Positions 26,169-34,922 of a DNA stretch of 64,000 nt are shown in pieces. Within the stretch, counting starts at the first letter, position 1, and each line of letters begins with the position of its first letter. The translations under genes and the position numbers were made by a program. The notes below the pieces were generated by a model. It saw nothing but the letters and a program-made list of their open reading frames with translations. It did not search any database and had not been told where the DNA came from. Source of the stretch: Actinomadura_C sp036008685 (GTDB lineage Bacteria > Actinomycetota > Actinomycetes > Streptosporangiales > Streptosporangiaceae); assembly GCA_036008685.1 (NCBI GenBank), contig DASYNF010000033.1, forward strand, positions 4,724 to 68,723, given 5' to 3'.

Positions 26169-27482
26169 ATGGAGCACTTCATGTCGCAGGTGGCACTCTG
26201 GTGTCTGGCCGTCGGCCTGCTCGTCGCCGTGGTCCTGCTCCTACGTGAGCGGCACGTGGCCTCCCGGCTGCGCAGGCGCAATGCCACACTCGAAGCCGAG
26301 CAGTACATCCGGGACGAGGAGGTACGGCACCTCGTCACCACCCGGATCCCGGCGCTGGTCGAGTTCCTGTACGACCGGCCGGTCGCGGTCCCCGGGCTCC
26401 TCCACCGTCAGCTGTCCTGCACGGCCTACGATCGCGGGCTCCGGGCCGTCATGAGCATGTTCTCCGAGTCCATGGACACGGCCAAGTCCCGGGCCGACCA
26501 GGCCGCCAAGGCGACGCTCAAGACGATGATGCGCGGTGTCCAGAGCCTCGCCAGCGAGCAGCAGCTGGCCATCTCCGACATGCAGGAGCGGCACGACGAC
26601 CCGGACGTTCTCGAGGACCTGCTGCGGATCGACCACATGAACTCGCAGCTGGGACGACGCGCCCAGGCCACGGCCGTACTCTGCGGGTCCTGGCCGGGAC
26701 AGCAGCGTGCCGACTCCTCACTGATCGACGTGGTCCGTGGCGCGACGTCGAGGATCCGCGACTACCTGCGGGTCGAGGTCCACTCCCAGGTCAACATGGG
26801 AGTGGTGAGCCGGGTCGTCGAGCCGGTCGTCCTCGCCGTCGCGGAGTTGCTGGACAACGCCGCCCGTCACTCGCCGCCCAACACCAAGGTCCAGGTCAAC
26901 TTCCAGGCCACGCACAACGGCCTCGCGATCGTCATCGACGACGCGGGGGTCGCCATGGAGCCGAAGGAGACCGAGTGGGCGACCCTGTTGCTCTCCGGGC
27001 ATCAGTCCATCGACATCAACCGGCTCGGTGACCCGCCCCAGATCGGCTTCGCGGTCGTGGGCGTGCTCGCCGCCCGCTACGGGTTCAGCGTCTCCGTGGA
27101 CACCAAATCGCCCTACGGGGGCGTGCGCGCCGTGGTGTTCCTTCCCAGCGCGCTCCTCACCCGGATCGACGCCCAGCCGGCCCCGGAGCCGCGGGATCCG
27201 ATCCGCTCGGCTCGGGCGCTGGGCGGGTCCGGATCAGAGGCGTCCGCCATCGCCGAGGGACCGGAAGGGACCGCGCGGACGCTGACGGCCGGCGGTCTGC
27301 CCAAGCGCCGGCGGGGGGCGCCTTCGGAGCAGCCGCACGTGGCCGAGCGGTCCGGACAGAATGCAAGGATGCCGGGCAGACCGGCACGAGAGACGGCTGC
27401 GGGCATGGGCGCCTGGCAGCGAGGCACCAGATCAGGCCGTGCCAACGTCTCGCCCGACTCGGAAGGAAATCCCCAGGGATGA
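26169..27482 (+). CDS. cvnA: Conservon protein CvnA, sensor-kinase-like ATPase
   Basis: 437 residues. A single N-terminal membrane helix (about 6-26), a helical region, and a HATPase domain with N box AELLDNAARHSPPN and G1 IDDAGVAM; a clear HisKA phosphoacceptor helix is absent, as in other CvnA proteins. The C-terminal 90 residues are Pro/Gly/Arg-rich. CvnA binds CvnB-D at the membrane in Streptomyces (established for conservon 9). It starts with ATG at 26169; the 263 bases upstream are non-coding and should hold the operon promoter. Its last four bases overlap cvnB (ATGA). Confidence 0.93.
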   Translation: MEHFMSQVALWCLAVGLLVAVVLLLRERHVASRLRRRNATLEAEQYIRDEEVRHLVTTRIPALVEFLYDRPVAVPGLLHRQLSCTAYDRGLRAVMSMFSESMDTAKSRADQAAKATLKTMMRGVQSLASEQQLAISDMQERHDDPDVLEDLLRIDHMNSQLGRRAQATAVLCGSWPGQQRADSSLIDVVRGATSRIRDYLRVEVHSQVNMGVVSRVVEPVVLAVAELLDNAARHSPPNTKVQVNFQATHNGLAIVIDDAGVAMEPKETEWATLLLSGHQSIDINRLGDPPQIGFAVVGVLAARYGFSVSVDTKSPYGGVRAVVFLPSALLTRIDAQPAPEPRDPIRSARALGGSGSEASAIAEGPEGTARTLTAGGLPKRRRGAPSEQPHVAERSGQNARMPGRPARETAAGMGAWQRGTRSGRANVSPDSEGNPQG

Positions 27483-27892
27483 ACGACGCCGTGAACAACA
27501 AGCTCGGCTGGATGCTCGACGATGCCCTGAAGATGCCGGAGACCCGGGAGGCCATCCTCCTGTCCGCCGACGGGCTCTTGATGGCCCACTCCCAGCGCAT
27601 CGGCCGCGACGACGCCGAGCGGCACGCGGCCGGGATGTCGGGCCTGCAGTCGCTGGCCCGGAGCACGGCCGAGTTCTGCGGCGACTCCCCGGCGGCGTGG
27701 CGGCAGACCCTGAGCGAGTTCGAGGGGGGATACGTCTTCCTGGTGGCGGCGGGCGCCGGTGCCTATCTCGCCGTCTCCACCACCGACAAAGTCGACATGG
27801 AGGCCGTCTCCTTCCGCCTCCAGGAACTCGTTCAGCGCCTCGGCAAGGAGTTGACCACCCCGCCCCGGCAGGACGCGGGAGCCTCGGCATGA
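27479..27892 (+). CDS. cvnB: Conservon protein CvnB, roadblock/LC7
   Basis: 137 residues, a complete roadblock/LC7 fold: LGWMLDDALKMPETREAILLSADGLLMAHS then a helix and the paired strands GGYVFLVAAGAGAYLAV. In conservons this protein binds the GTPase CvnD and bridges to CvnA, resembling GTPase-activating partners such as MglB. It overlaps cvnA and cvnC by four bases each. Confidence 0.94.
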   Translation: MNDAVNNKLGWMLDDALKMPETREAILLSADGLLMAHSQRIGRDDAERHAAGMSGLQSLARSTAEFCGDSPAAWRQTLSEFEGGYVFLVAAGAGAYLAVSTTDKVDMEAVSFRLQELVQRLGKELTTPPRQDAGASA

Positions 27893-28242
27893 CCCGGCCA
27901 CGGGACAGGAGAGCTCTGGTCCGGCCCCATGTGGTCACCGGAGGGCGCGCCCACCCGACGCGCAACATCTTCGACCTGGTCACACTGGTCAGCATGGCCC
28001 GGCACGACCTCGGTGGTCTCAGCCCGGAGAAGCGCCGCGTCATGGAGCTGTGCCGGGGCGGGTCCCTGTCCGTGGCCGAGATCGCCGGGCACCTGGACCT
28101 GGCGGTCAGCGTGACCAAGGTCCTGCTCTCCGACCTCATGGACAGCGGTCACCTCATGACCCGCGCGGCCGGGCCGGAGGCCCGGCTCCCCGAGCCGCGA
28201 CTCTTGCAGGAGGTGCTCGATGGACTCCGCGCTCGCCTGTGA
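27889..28242 (+). CDS. cvnC: Conservon protein CvnC, DUF742
   Basis: 117 residues with the DUF742 pattern: RALVRPHVVTGGRAHPTRN, FDLVTLVSM, a helix-turn-helix-like SVAEIAGHLDLAVSVTKVLL and the tail LLQEVLDGLRAR. It is a DNA-binding-like fold but works as part of the conservon complex. Start ATG at 27889 overlaps cvnB by four bases; its 3' end overlaps cvnD by 23 bases. Confidence 0.94.
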   Translation: MTRPRDRRALVRPHVVTGGRAHPTRNIFDLVTLVSMARHDLGGLSPEKRRVMELCRGGSLSVAEIAGHLDLAVSVTKVLLSDLMDSGHLMTRAAGPEARLPEPRLLQEVLDGLRARL

Positions 28243-28819
28243 GGACCTCTACGTACGCGACACCGTGCGGACGTCGGTCAAGCTCCTCATCGCCGGCCAC
28301 TTCGCGGTGGGCAAGACCACGCTCGTCAGCACGCTGTCGGAGATCCGGCCGCTGCGGACCGAGGAGACGATGACACAGGCCGGTGCCCTCGTCGACGACC
28401 TCGCCGGAGTGCCCGACAAGACCACGACCACCGTGGCCATGGACTTCGGCCGCATGACCCTCAGCGACCACCTCGTCCTCTATCTGTTCGGGGCCCCGGG
28501 GCAGACCCGGTTCACGCAGATGTGGCATGACCTCACGCGGGGAGCGCTCGGCGCGCTGGTGCTCGCCGACACCCGCCGTCTCGAGCAGGCCTTCGGCGTG
28601 ATGGCCCTGCTCGAGGAGAAGGGACTGCGCTACGCGGTCGCCATCAACCAGTTCGACGGCGCACCGGTCTTTCCCGAGGAGGAGCTACGGGAGGCGCTCG
28701 ACCTGCTGCCCGAGACGCCCCTGGTGATGTGCGACGCCCGTGATCCGGTCTCTTCGACCCGGGCGCTCGTCACCCTGGTGGAATACCTCCTCAAGAGCAT
28801 CGATCAGGAGTATGCGTGA
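28220..28819 (+). CDS. cvnD: Conservon protein CvnD, MglA/Rho-like small GTPase
   Basis: 199 residues. Walker A GHFAVGKT at 26-33, switch region with FGAPGQTRF where the usual DxxG aspartate is replaced by Ala, and base-recognition NQFDG in place of NKxD. This is the normal look of the CvnD family, which hydrolyses GTP despite those changes in the studied Streptomyces case. AGGAGG lies 6 nt before the ATG, inside cvnC. Its stop shares bases with the P450 start (GTGA). Confidence 0.94.
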   Translation: MDSALACEDLYVRDTVRTSVKLLIAGHFAVGKTTLVSTLSEIRPLRTEETMTQAGALVDDLAGVPDKTTTTVAMDFGRMTLSDHLVLYLFGAPGQTRFTQMWHDLTRGALGALVLADTRRLEQAFGVMALLEEKGLRYAVAINQFDGAPVFPEEELREALDLLPETPLVMCDARDPVSSTRALVTLVEYLLKSIDQEYA

Positions 28820-30198
28820 GTTCCGAGTTCATGGATCCGGATCGGGAACTGGCGGCCCGCTGCCCGGTGCAGAGCGGCCGGGTGCCCCTCTACGGCCCGG
28901 AGTTCGCCGCCGACCCCCCCGGTCTCTACGCCGCGCTGCGGGAGTACGGGCCGGTGGCGCCGGTCGATCTGGCGCCCGGTGTCCCGGCCACGCTCGTCAC
29001 CTCCTATGACGCGGCGCTGGACGTGCTGCGCGACCCGGGGACCTTCCCCAAGGACGCGCGCGGCTGGGAGAAGAGTGTCCCGGCGGACTGCCCGGTGCTC
29101 CCGATCATGATGTACCGCCCCAACTGCCGGCATGCCGACGGCACGGCGCACGCCCGGCTGCGCGTCGCCGTGACCGACAGCCTGGCCCGGGTGGACCTGA
29201 ACCGGCTGCGCGGTCACGTCGAGCGCGGCGCGGACACGCTCATCGGCCGGTTCGGACCCAGCGGGTCCGCGGACCTGGTGACCGATTACGCGAGGGTCCT
29301 GCCGCTGCTGATCTTCAATGAGCTCTTCGGCTGCCCGCCGGACCTCGGCGACCGGCTGGTCGAGGGCATGAGCGGCATCTTCGACACCGTCGACGCGAAG
29401 CACTCGAACGCGATCCTCTCCGAGGCCGTGATGGAGCTGGTCGCCCTCAAGCGCAGGCGGCCGGGGGCGGATGTGACGTCCTGGCTCATGGCGCATCCGG
29501 TGGAACTCAGCGATGAGGAGGTGATGCACCAGATCCTCACACTGCTGGGTGCGGGCACCGAGCCGGAGCAGAACCTCATCGCCAACGGACTGCGCCTGCT
29601 CCTGTCCGACGACCGGTTCGCGGGCGACCTCTCCGGAGGGAACCTGCCGGTGGAGGACGCTCTCGACGAGATCCTGTGGACCGATCCGCCACTGGCCAAC
29701 TTCGCCATGACCTATCCGGTGCGGGACCTGGAGTTCGCCGGCGCCCACCTGCCCAAGGACCAGCCGGTCGTCATCAGCCTGGCCGCGGCCAACACCGACC
29801 CGTCGCTCACCGCGGGGGAACGGGTCGGCAACCGGGCCCATCTGGCCTGGAGCGCCGGCCCGCACACCTGCCCGGCGAAGGGCCCCGCGCGGCTCATCGC
29901 CTCGGTGGCCATCGAGAAGCTCCTGGACGGGCTGCCCGACATGGAGCTGGCCGTACCCGCTCACCAGCTGTCCTGGCGCCCCGGCCCCTTCCACCGGGCC
30001 CTGACCTCGCTGCCCGTGCGCTTCCCGCCTGTTCCGCCGCCCGTCCGATCCGGTGGGTCACCTGGAGACCACGACGGCCCCCCGCGCCTGTCGTCGACGC
30101 TACCGGCCGCGGCGTTGGACCCGAGTCCGCCCGCCTCACATGACACGGGATCGCCACGCTGGTGGGACTCCCTGAAGAAGTGGTGGCATGGGGGATGA
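28816..30198 (+). CDS. Conservon-linked cytochrome P450 lacking ExxR (CYP157-like)
   Basis: 460 residues. The heme ligand is C352 in AGPHTCPAKGPAR, with Trp in place of the usual Phe seven residues before it. The K helix reads E285-I-L-W288, so the arginine of ExxR is Trp. The I helix reads GAGTEPEQN from residue 245 and lacks the acid-Thr pair normally used for O2 activation. The published CYP157 family of Streptomyces conservons has the same ExxW feature, so this looks like a member and not a decayed gene. The last 60 residues are Pro/Ser-rich and end WWDSLKKWWHGG. GTG at 28816 overlaps cvnD by four bases. Substrate and redox partner are unknown. Confidence 0.9.
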   Translation: MSSEFMDPDRELAARCPVQSGRVPLYGPEFAADPPGLYAALREYGPVAPVDLAPGVPATLVTSYDAALDVLRDPGTFPKDARGWEKSVPADCPVLPIMMYRPNCRHADGTAHARLRVAVTDSLARVDLNRLRGHVERGADTLIGRFGPSGSADLVTDYARVLPLLIFNELFGCPPDLGDRLVEGMSGIFDTVDAKHSNAILSEAVMELVALKRRRPGADVTSWLMAHPVELSDEEVMHQILTLLGAGTEPEQNLIANGLRLLLSDDRFAGDLSGGNLPVEDALDEILWTDPPLANFAMTYPVRDLEFAGAHLPKDQPVVISLAAANTDPSLTAGERVGNRAHLAWSAGPHTCPAKGPARLIASVAIEKLLDGLPDMELAVPAHQLSWRPGPFHRALTSLPVRFPPVPPPVRSGGSPGDHDGPPRLSSTLPAAALDPSPPASHDTGSPRWWDSLKKWWHGG

Positions 30199-30205
30199 CC
30201 GGCCG

Positions 30206-30232
30206 GCCCCCGTCCCGCGCGCGGACGGGGGC
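30206..30232. terminator. 10-bp perfect hairpin between convergent genes
   Basis: Arms GCCCCCGTCC (30206-30215) and GGACGGGGGC (30223-30232) around CGCGCGC. It starts 7 bp after the P450 stop and faces the 3' end of the methyltransferase at 30316, so it can serve both strands. Confidence 0.7.
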
Positions 30233-30315
30233 GAGCTCCACCGCCGGGACCGCGAGAGTGAACCCTCGGTCCCGGCTCGCCCCGGCGGAAGAGCTCGCGC
30301 CGGCGGCGGAGAGGG

Positions 30316-31119
30316 TCAGCCCTTGTGGCCGAGGCCTCCGTACAGCCATTTGGTGGCCTCGGGGGAGGGGTCGGCGGGGTCCGGGTGCCAGGCGTCGATG
30401 GTGACCAGGCCCGGGTCGACGAGGTCCAGCCCGTCGAAGAACCGGGCCACCTCCGCGTGCTCGCGGAAGTAGATCGGTGTCGGCGTGGACGCGTAGACGT
30501 TCTCGATCTGGGCGACGGCCTCCGGGGAGTGGCCGTCGGTGGTGACGTGGGTGAGCGTCACACAGCTGCCGGCCGGGAGGGTGTCGCGCAGCCGTCGCAT
30601 GATCTCCGTCTGCTCGTCCATGGTCAGGAAATGGACCATGGCGATGAGCAGGACGCCGATCGGCCGGTCGAAGTCGATCAGCTTGGTGGTCTCGGGGTGC
30701 CCGAAGACCTCGGCCGGGTCGCGCATGTCCGCAGAGGCCACCGTGGTGTTGGCGTCGGAGGCCAGGATGGCCCGCCCGTGCACCAGCACGACCGGGTCGT
30801 GGTCGACATAGACCACGCGCGCATCCGGGATGATCTCCTGGGCCACTTCGTGGGTGTTGCCGGCGGTCGGCAGGCCGGAGCCGATGTCGATGAACTGCCG
30901 GATGCCCTGCCGGGCCATGTAGCGGACGGCGCGACGGAGGAAGGCCCGGTTCTCGAGGGCGAGCTGCCGGATCTCCGGCATCGCCCGGGCGACCTGCTCC
31001 ACGGCGGCGCGATCGACGGCGAAGTTGTCCTTACCGCCGAGGTAATAGTCGTACATCCTCGCGACGCTCGGCCGGGACCTGTCGATCCTCCTCGGTCGTG
31101 AATCGTCCTTGCCCCTCAC
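30316..31119 (-). CDS. DUF574 family S-adenosylmethionine methyltransferase
   Basis: 267 residues, the standard length. Diagnostic segments: PSVARMYDYYLGGKDNFA near the N-terminus, GIRQFIDIGSGLPTAGNTHE as SAM loop, VVYVDHDPVVLVHGRAIL, and the late PIYFREHAEVARFFDGLDLV. The family is abundant in actinomycetes; targets are largely unknown. GTG at 31119 has GGAGG 7 nt upstream. Its promoter side faces the Ser/Thr kinase; a TACAAT -10-like element lies at 31158-31163. Confidence 0.92.
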   Translation of the reverse strand: MRGKDDSRPRRIDRSRPSVARMYDYYLGGKDNFAVDRAAVEQVARAMPEIRQLALENRAFLRRAVRYMARQGIRQFIDIGSGLPTAGNTHEVAQEIIPDARVVYVDHDPVVLVHGRAILASDANTTVASADMRDPAEVFGHPETTKLIDFDRPIGVLLIAMVHFLTMDEQTEIMRRLRDTLPAGSCVTLTHVTTDGHSPEAVAQIENVYASTPTPIYFREHAEVARFFDGLDLVDPGLVTIDAWHPDPADPSPEATKWLYGGLGHKG

Positions 31120-31157
31120 GGCCCGGCCTCCATTTCAAGATCACATGATTGATCGGG

Positions 31158-31203
31158 ATTGTAGCCGACCATGATGGATAACCTGATGCCGACCCGTTAT
31201 CCA
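31158..31203. promoter_or_regulatory. -10-like element and 8-bp inverted repeat in divergent promoter
   Basis: Read on the minus strand, 31163-31158 is TACAAT, 38 bp before the methyltransferase start. Next to it, arms TGGATAAC (31175-31182) and GTTATCCA (31196-31203) match perfectly around 13 bp, overlapping where a -35 would be. On the kinase side TATGTCGTC is repeated in tandem at 31215-31232. The 259-bp region is AT-rich for this genome. An operator controlling one or both divergent genes is inference. Confidence 0.4.
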
Positions 31204-31378
31204 ACGGTGTCCTTTATGTCGTCTATGTCGTCGTGCCGCCGTTCCCCCGCGCGCGTTCACGCATGTCCCGCCTCTGATCCATCTCCTCGCCTTCCACCCG
31301 ACTTCCCGCTTCCGAGACAGGAAGCGATCTTGTAGGTAAGACTGGGATGCCCTGTCCGGAGAGGTGTGCATATCGGCT

Positions 31379-33247
31379 ATGGCGGCATTGACATCCGAGG
31401 ATCCGCCCAATCTGGGGCCCTACCGGCTGACCGCCCGGCTGGGGACGGGCGGCTTCGGTGTGGTCTACCTGAGCCGGGGCTCCGATGGGGCCCTGGTCGC
31501 GGTGAAGGCTCTGCACCAGGATCTGGCAGCCGATCCGCGCACGCGTGAGCGTTTCGCCCGTGAGGTCGAGGCCCTGAAACGGGTTCCCTCGCACTGCACC
31601 GCCCGGGTCCTGGGAGCCGACCTCGACAGCTCTCCCCAGTACATCGTCAGCGAGTACGTCGCCGGGCCGACGCTGGACGCGAGTATCCGCGAGAACGGTG
31701 TCAGCATCGGTGACGATCTGCACCGGCTGGCCATCGGCACCATGACCGCGCTCACGGCGATCCACGGCGCGGGCGTGGTCCATCGGGATCTCAAGCCCGC
31801 CAACGTCATTCTCGGAAGCACCGGGCCACGGGTCATCGATTTCGGGATCGCCCGGGAGGGGGACGGGGCCTCGAGCCTCACCGCTGGCGGGATCATCGGG
31901 ACCCCCGCGTACATGGCGCCGGAGCAGGTCCAAGGGCTCGAGATCACCGCGGCGGTCGACATCTTCGCCTGGGGAGCCGTCATGGCGTTCGCGGGCACCG
32001 GCCTCCCCCTCTTCGGCACCGGGAGCATGGCCCCCATCTTCGACCGGATCCGGTGGGTGGAGCCGGACCTCGGGGGTCTCGACGGTGAGCTGCGTGACAT
32101 CGTCGCGAGCTGTCTGGCCAAGGACCCCGCCCGCCGGCCGGCCGCGAAGGACGTGCTCCTGCGGCTGCTCGGTCACACCGACACCTCGGGCGGGAGGGTG
32201 ACGTCCAAGGCTCTGGCCGAGGGCAGCCGCAGGGCCACCGCGTTCCACACTCCTACTCAGGAGGCGGTCCACACCTGGGGTCCGCCGACCCGGTCGATGG
32301 CAGGGAGCATCGGCCCTCGGGCCGGCGCACCGGTCCCCGCCGGCCTCTCCCCGTCCGGCCACGCGCCCAGACCGGCCGGTTCTCCCGCCGTCGGCCACGG
32401 GCCCTCTCCTTACGGGACGCCGACAGCGCCTCAGGCACTTCCCCGGCCGCTCCGGCGGCGCAACGGCCCGGTCGTGGCGTTCCTGGTCGCGCTGGTTTTT
32501 CTCCTCGTGGGGTCGTGCGCCACGGCCCTCGTGGCGCTGGACCCCCGTACGGGCACGAGGGCAGGCGATGGCGAGGCCAGGGTCGGCGTACCCAAGGAAC
32601 TGGCCGGGACCTGGACCGGCATGGCACGGTCCGTTGATTCGAGTCTCCGGTGGATGATGCGCATCACCCTCCGGGAAGGACGGCGGGTCGGCAGCGGCGC
32701 CTATCCCCTCTCCGGCTGCGGAGGGCGGCTCGTCCCGCTCCGGATCGAGGGCGGGCAACTGGCCCTCCGCGAAGAGCTCGAGGACGCCGGCAACGGGTGC
32801 ACGGCGGGGGAGCTGCTCCTCCGGATGGGAGAAGATCACAAGATCCACGTGGTCAGCCTGGACGGTGAGGGCTCGCAGGTCTCCGCGACCGCGACGCTCA
32901 CCCGCCGGCCCGGCGCCGAGCCCGCCGGCGTGCCGGACTCCCTCGACGGCATCTGGGTGAGCGAGTCCTCGAGCGACCTCCAGACCACGTTGACGCTGAA
33001 CAGCGCCTCGCCGGACGTGCCGGGGCGGGTCGCTCGCGAAGGGGCCTCGTGCGGTCAGGGATATGCCGTGCCGAGCCATGTCTCCGGCAATCGGGTGACA
33101 CTGCTCGCCTTCTTCTCCGACCGGTACGGGATGTGCGCCGAGAGCGGTACGTACGAACTGGCCCAGAGCGGTAGGAAGGTCACTTTCGTCTTCCATGGGG
33201 ACAAGAACGGCGAGACCCGGCGGGGGACGCTGCGCCGGATCGACTGA
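31379..33247 (+). CDS. Membrane Ser/Thr protein kinase (Hanks type)
   Basis: 622 residues. Kinase domain at about 10-265: Gly loop LGTGGFGVVYL, lysine in VAVKALHQ, catalytic VHRDLKPANV, VIDFGIA, GTPAYMAPEQ. A Pro/Gly/Ala-rich juxtamembrane part follows, one membrane helix at about 365-388 (VVAFLVALVFLLVGSCATAL), and a 230-residue outer domain with paired cysteines and two repeated lobes, each starting near a G(T/I)W motif (AGTWTGMA, DGIWVSES). It is probably a surface sensor. Start is ATG 31379; a GTG at 31364 directly behind GGAGAG is the alternative. No PASTA repeats. Confidence 0.92.
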   Translation: MAALTSEDPPNLGPYRLTARLGTGGFGVVYLSRGSDGALVAVKALHQDLAADPRTRERFAREVEALKRVPSHCTARVLGADLDSSPQYIVSEYVAGPTLDASIRENGVSIGDDLHRLAIGTMTALTAIHGAGVVHRDLKPANVILGSTGPRVIDFGIAREGDGASSLTAGGIIGTPAYMAPEQVQGLEITAAVDIFAWGAVMAFAGTGLPLFGTGSMAPIFDRIRWVEPDLGGLDGELRDIVASCLAKDPARRPAAKDVLLRLLGHTDTSGGRVTSKALAEGSRRATAFHTPTQEAVHTWGPPTRSMAGSIGPRAGAPVPAGLSPSGHAPRPAGSPAVGHGPSPYGTPTAPQALPRPLRRRNGPVVAFLVALVFLLVGSCATALVALDPRTGTRAGDGEARVGVPKELAGTWTGMARSVDSSLRWMMRITLREGRRVGSGAYPLSGCGGRLVPLRIEGGQLALREELEDAGNGCTAGELLLRMGEDHKIHVVSLDGEGSQVSATATLTRRPGAEPAGVPDSLDGIWVSESSSDLQTTLTLNSASPDVPGRVAREGASCGQGYAVPSHVSGNRVTLLAFFSDRYGMCAESGTYELAQSGRKVTFVFHGDKNGETRRGTLRRID

Positions 33248-33644
33248 GCGACCGCTCGGCGCGTCGGGGTCGGCGCCCTGTCGACCGGACACTCCCGTGT
33301 GTCCGCGCCTCTATCGAGCATTTCACCCGTTCAGGGCCTGTGCTTGAAAAGAAAGCTGCTGTGATGTTCCCGAGATAGGACGGCGGCCGCGGCCACAGCA
33401 GCCTTGTACCTCGGATAATCTCTGCCAGGAACCGGCGACGACATGAACGGATCCGAAACCGTGGATGCGCCCCTGCCGGCTGGGTGAGGGCGATCCGGCC
33501 CGCAGAGAAGTGGGCGTGAGCCAGGTCACCAACTGCTGGAATTAATAACTGCTGGAATTAATCGCTTTCTCGGGCGTAGTTATCATCGCCTTTGCCTGCG
33601 CCGCGAAAGCTTGAGGTGTTCCTGGACATCGATGCCGAAGGCAC
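33248..33644. other. Intergenic region of about 400 bp
   Basis: No gene is supported here. It holds GCTGCTGTG (33355-33363) and its complement (33394-33402) 30 bp apart, a possible terminator for the kinase gene, an AT-rich stretch from 33535 to 33600, and a 16-bp tandem repeat listed separately. The promoter of the AbrB-type gene is expected in the last 120 bp. Confidence 0.5.
33531..33562. repeat. Two perfect tandem copies of a 16-bp unit
   Basis: AACTGCTGGAATTAAT occurs at 33531-33546 and again at 33547-33562 with no mismatch. The unit is AT-rich in a GC-rich genome and lies 83 bp before the AbrB-type gene start. A direct-repeat operator or upstream promoter element is possible; this is inference from position. 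Confidence 0.6.
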
Positions 33645-34832
33645 ATGATGAAGCTGTCGCAGATGACCGGCCCGATATCACGACCTACCTCTGACTCGAC
33701 CGATACGCCCACGGACGCCGCAGACCCGATGCCGTCACCATCGGTGAAAACCCGTGTGCGCGGTGCCGCGCGCTGGCTCGTCCTGAGTGCCCTGTGCTTC
33801 GGCGCGGCGGTCGTGGCGGCGGCGATGAGCGTCCCCGCCCCGTTCCTCCTCGCGCCCCTGCTCGTGGGCCTCCTCTTCGCCGTCTCGACGCGGGCGGCGG
33901 CGCCGTTCCCGCGCCGGACCCACCGTGTCTCCCAGGCGATGGTGGGGGTGCTGATGGGCAGCTATCTCGCCCCGGCGGCACTCAGCCGGGTCGCGCCGTC
34001 GGTGGGTCCGCTGTTGCTCGTGACCGTCGCGTCCGTGGGGGTCAGCCTGCTCACCGCCTACGCGCTGACCCGTACGGGACGTGTCAGCGCCCCGAGCGCG
34101 ACCCTCGGTATGGCTCCCGGCGGCTCCGCGGCCATCGTGGCCGTGGCCGAGGACCTGAAGGCCGACTCCCGTCTGGTGGCCTTCACCCAGTATCTGCGGG
34201 TGGCCATGGTGGCGGTCAGCGCGCCACTGGTCGTACGCGCCCTCCAGCAGTCGTCGAACATCGCCCCGGGAGGGGGCACGACGAGTGCGGTCCACCACCT
34301 TCACATCGGCCCGAACTCGCTGTCCTCCGCGCTCGTCCTCCTCGCCGTCGTGGTCGTGGGGATGCGGGCCGGTCCCCTGGTGCGCCTCCCCGCCCCGGCC
34401 CTGCTCGGCCCCATGCTTCTGACCGCGATGGTGACCTTCGGCGGCGTGGCCGAGGGGTTCGCCCCCTCGGGGATCCTCAAGGACCTGGTCTTCATGGCCG
34501 TGGGACTCGAGGTGGGGTTGCGTTTCACCCGGCACTCCCTCTCCCATGTCCGCCGCCTGTTCGTGCCGGTGCTCCTGGCGACCGTCGCCGTGAGCCTCGC
34601 CTGCGCGGGGTTGTCCTGGTGGCTCGCCTCGGCCATGCACATCCCGTTGATGGACGCCTACCTCGCGACCACGCCGGGCGGGATCAACGCCGTGCTGGCC
34701 ACGGCGGTCGCCACCCACGCCGACCTGCCGCTGATCTCCAGTGTCCAGAGCCTGCGGCTGTTCGCCGTCGTGCTCGTGACGCCACCGCTCCTGCGCCTGG
34801 GGACCCGGATGTTCGCCCGGAGCATCGCCTGA
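33645..34832 (+). CDS. AbrB-type (putative ammonia monooxygenase-like) membrane protein
   Basis: 395 residues with about nine or ten hydrophobic segments in two internal repeats. Each repeat has the Gly-rich helix break of this family: TLGMAPGGSAAIVAV in the first and ATTPGGINAVLATAV in the second. Database names such as AbrB transcriptional regulator or ammonia monooxygenase are historical; it is an integral membrane protein of unproven transport role. The first 35 residues are polar. ATG at 33645 is followed by a second ATG at 33648 with better spacing to GAAGG. Confidence 0.85.
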   Translation: MMKLSQMTGPISRPTSDSTDTPTDAADPMPSPSVKTRVRGAARWLVLSALCFGAAVVAAAMSVPAPFLLAPLLVGLLFAVSTRAAAPFPRRTHRVSQAMVGVLMGSYLAPAALSRVAPSVGPLLLVTVASVGVSLLTAYALTRTGRVSAPSATLGMAPGGSAAIVAVAEDLKADSRLVAFTQYLRVAMVAVSAPLVVRALQQSSNIAPGGGTTSAVHHLHIGPNSLSSALVLLAVVVVGMRAGPLVRLPAPALLGPMLLTAMVTFGGVAEGFAPSGILKDLVFMAVGLEVGLRFTRHSLSHVRRLFVPVLLATVAVSLACAGLSWWLASAMHIPLMDAYLATTPGGINAVLATAVATHADLPLISSVQSLRLFAVVLVTPPLLRLGTRMFARSIA

Positions 34833-34877
34833 CCGCGGCTCCGGGGCTCACCTGAGCGCACGAGAGCCTGATCCGGG

Positions 34878-34911
34878 AGGGATCGTGGCCGTGGGAACGG
34901 CCACGATCCCT
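34878..34911. terminator. 15-bp perfect hairpin, bidirectional terminator
   Basis: AGGGATCGTGGCCGT (34878-34892) pairs perfectly with 34897-34911 around a GGGA loop. It lies in the 90 bp between the stops of the AbrB-type gene (plus) and the amidohydrolase (minus), closing both units, including the box operon. Confidence 0.85.
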
Positions 34912-34922
34912 GGAAGGCGGGG

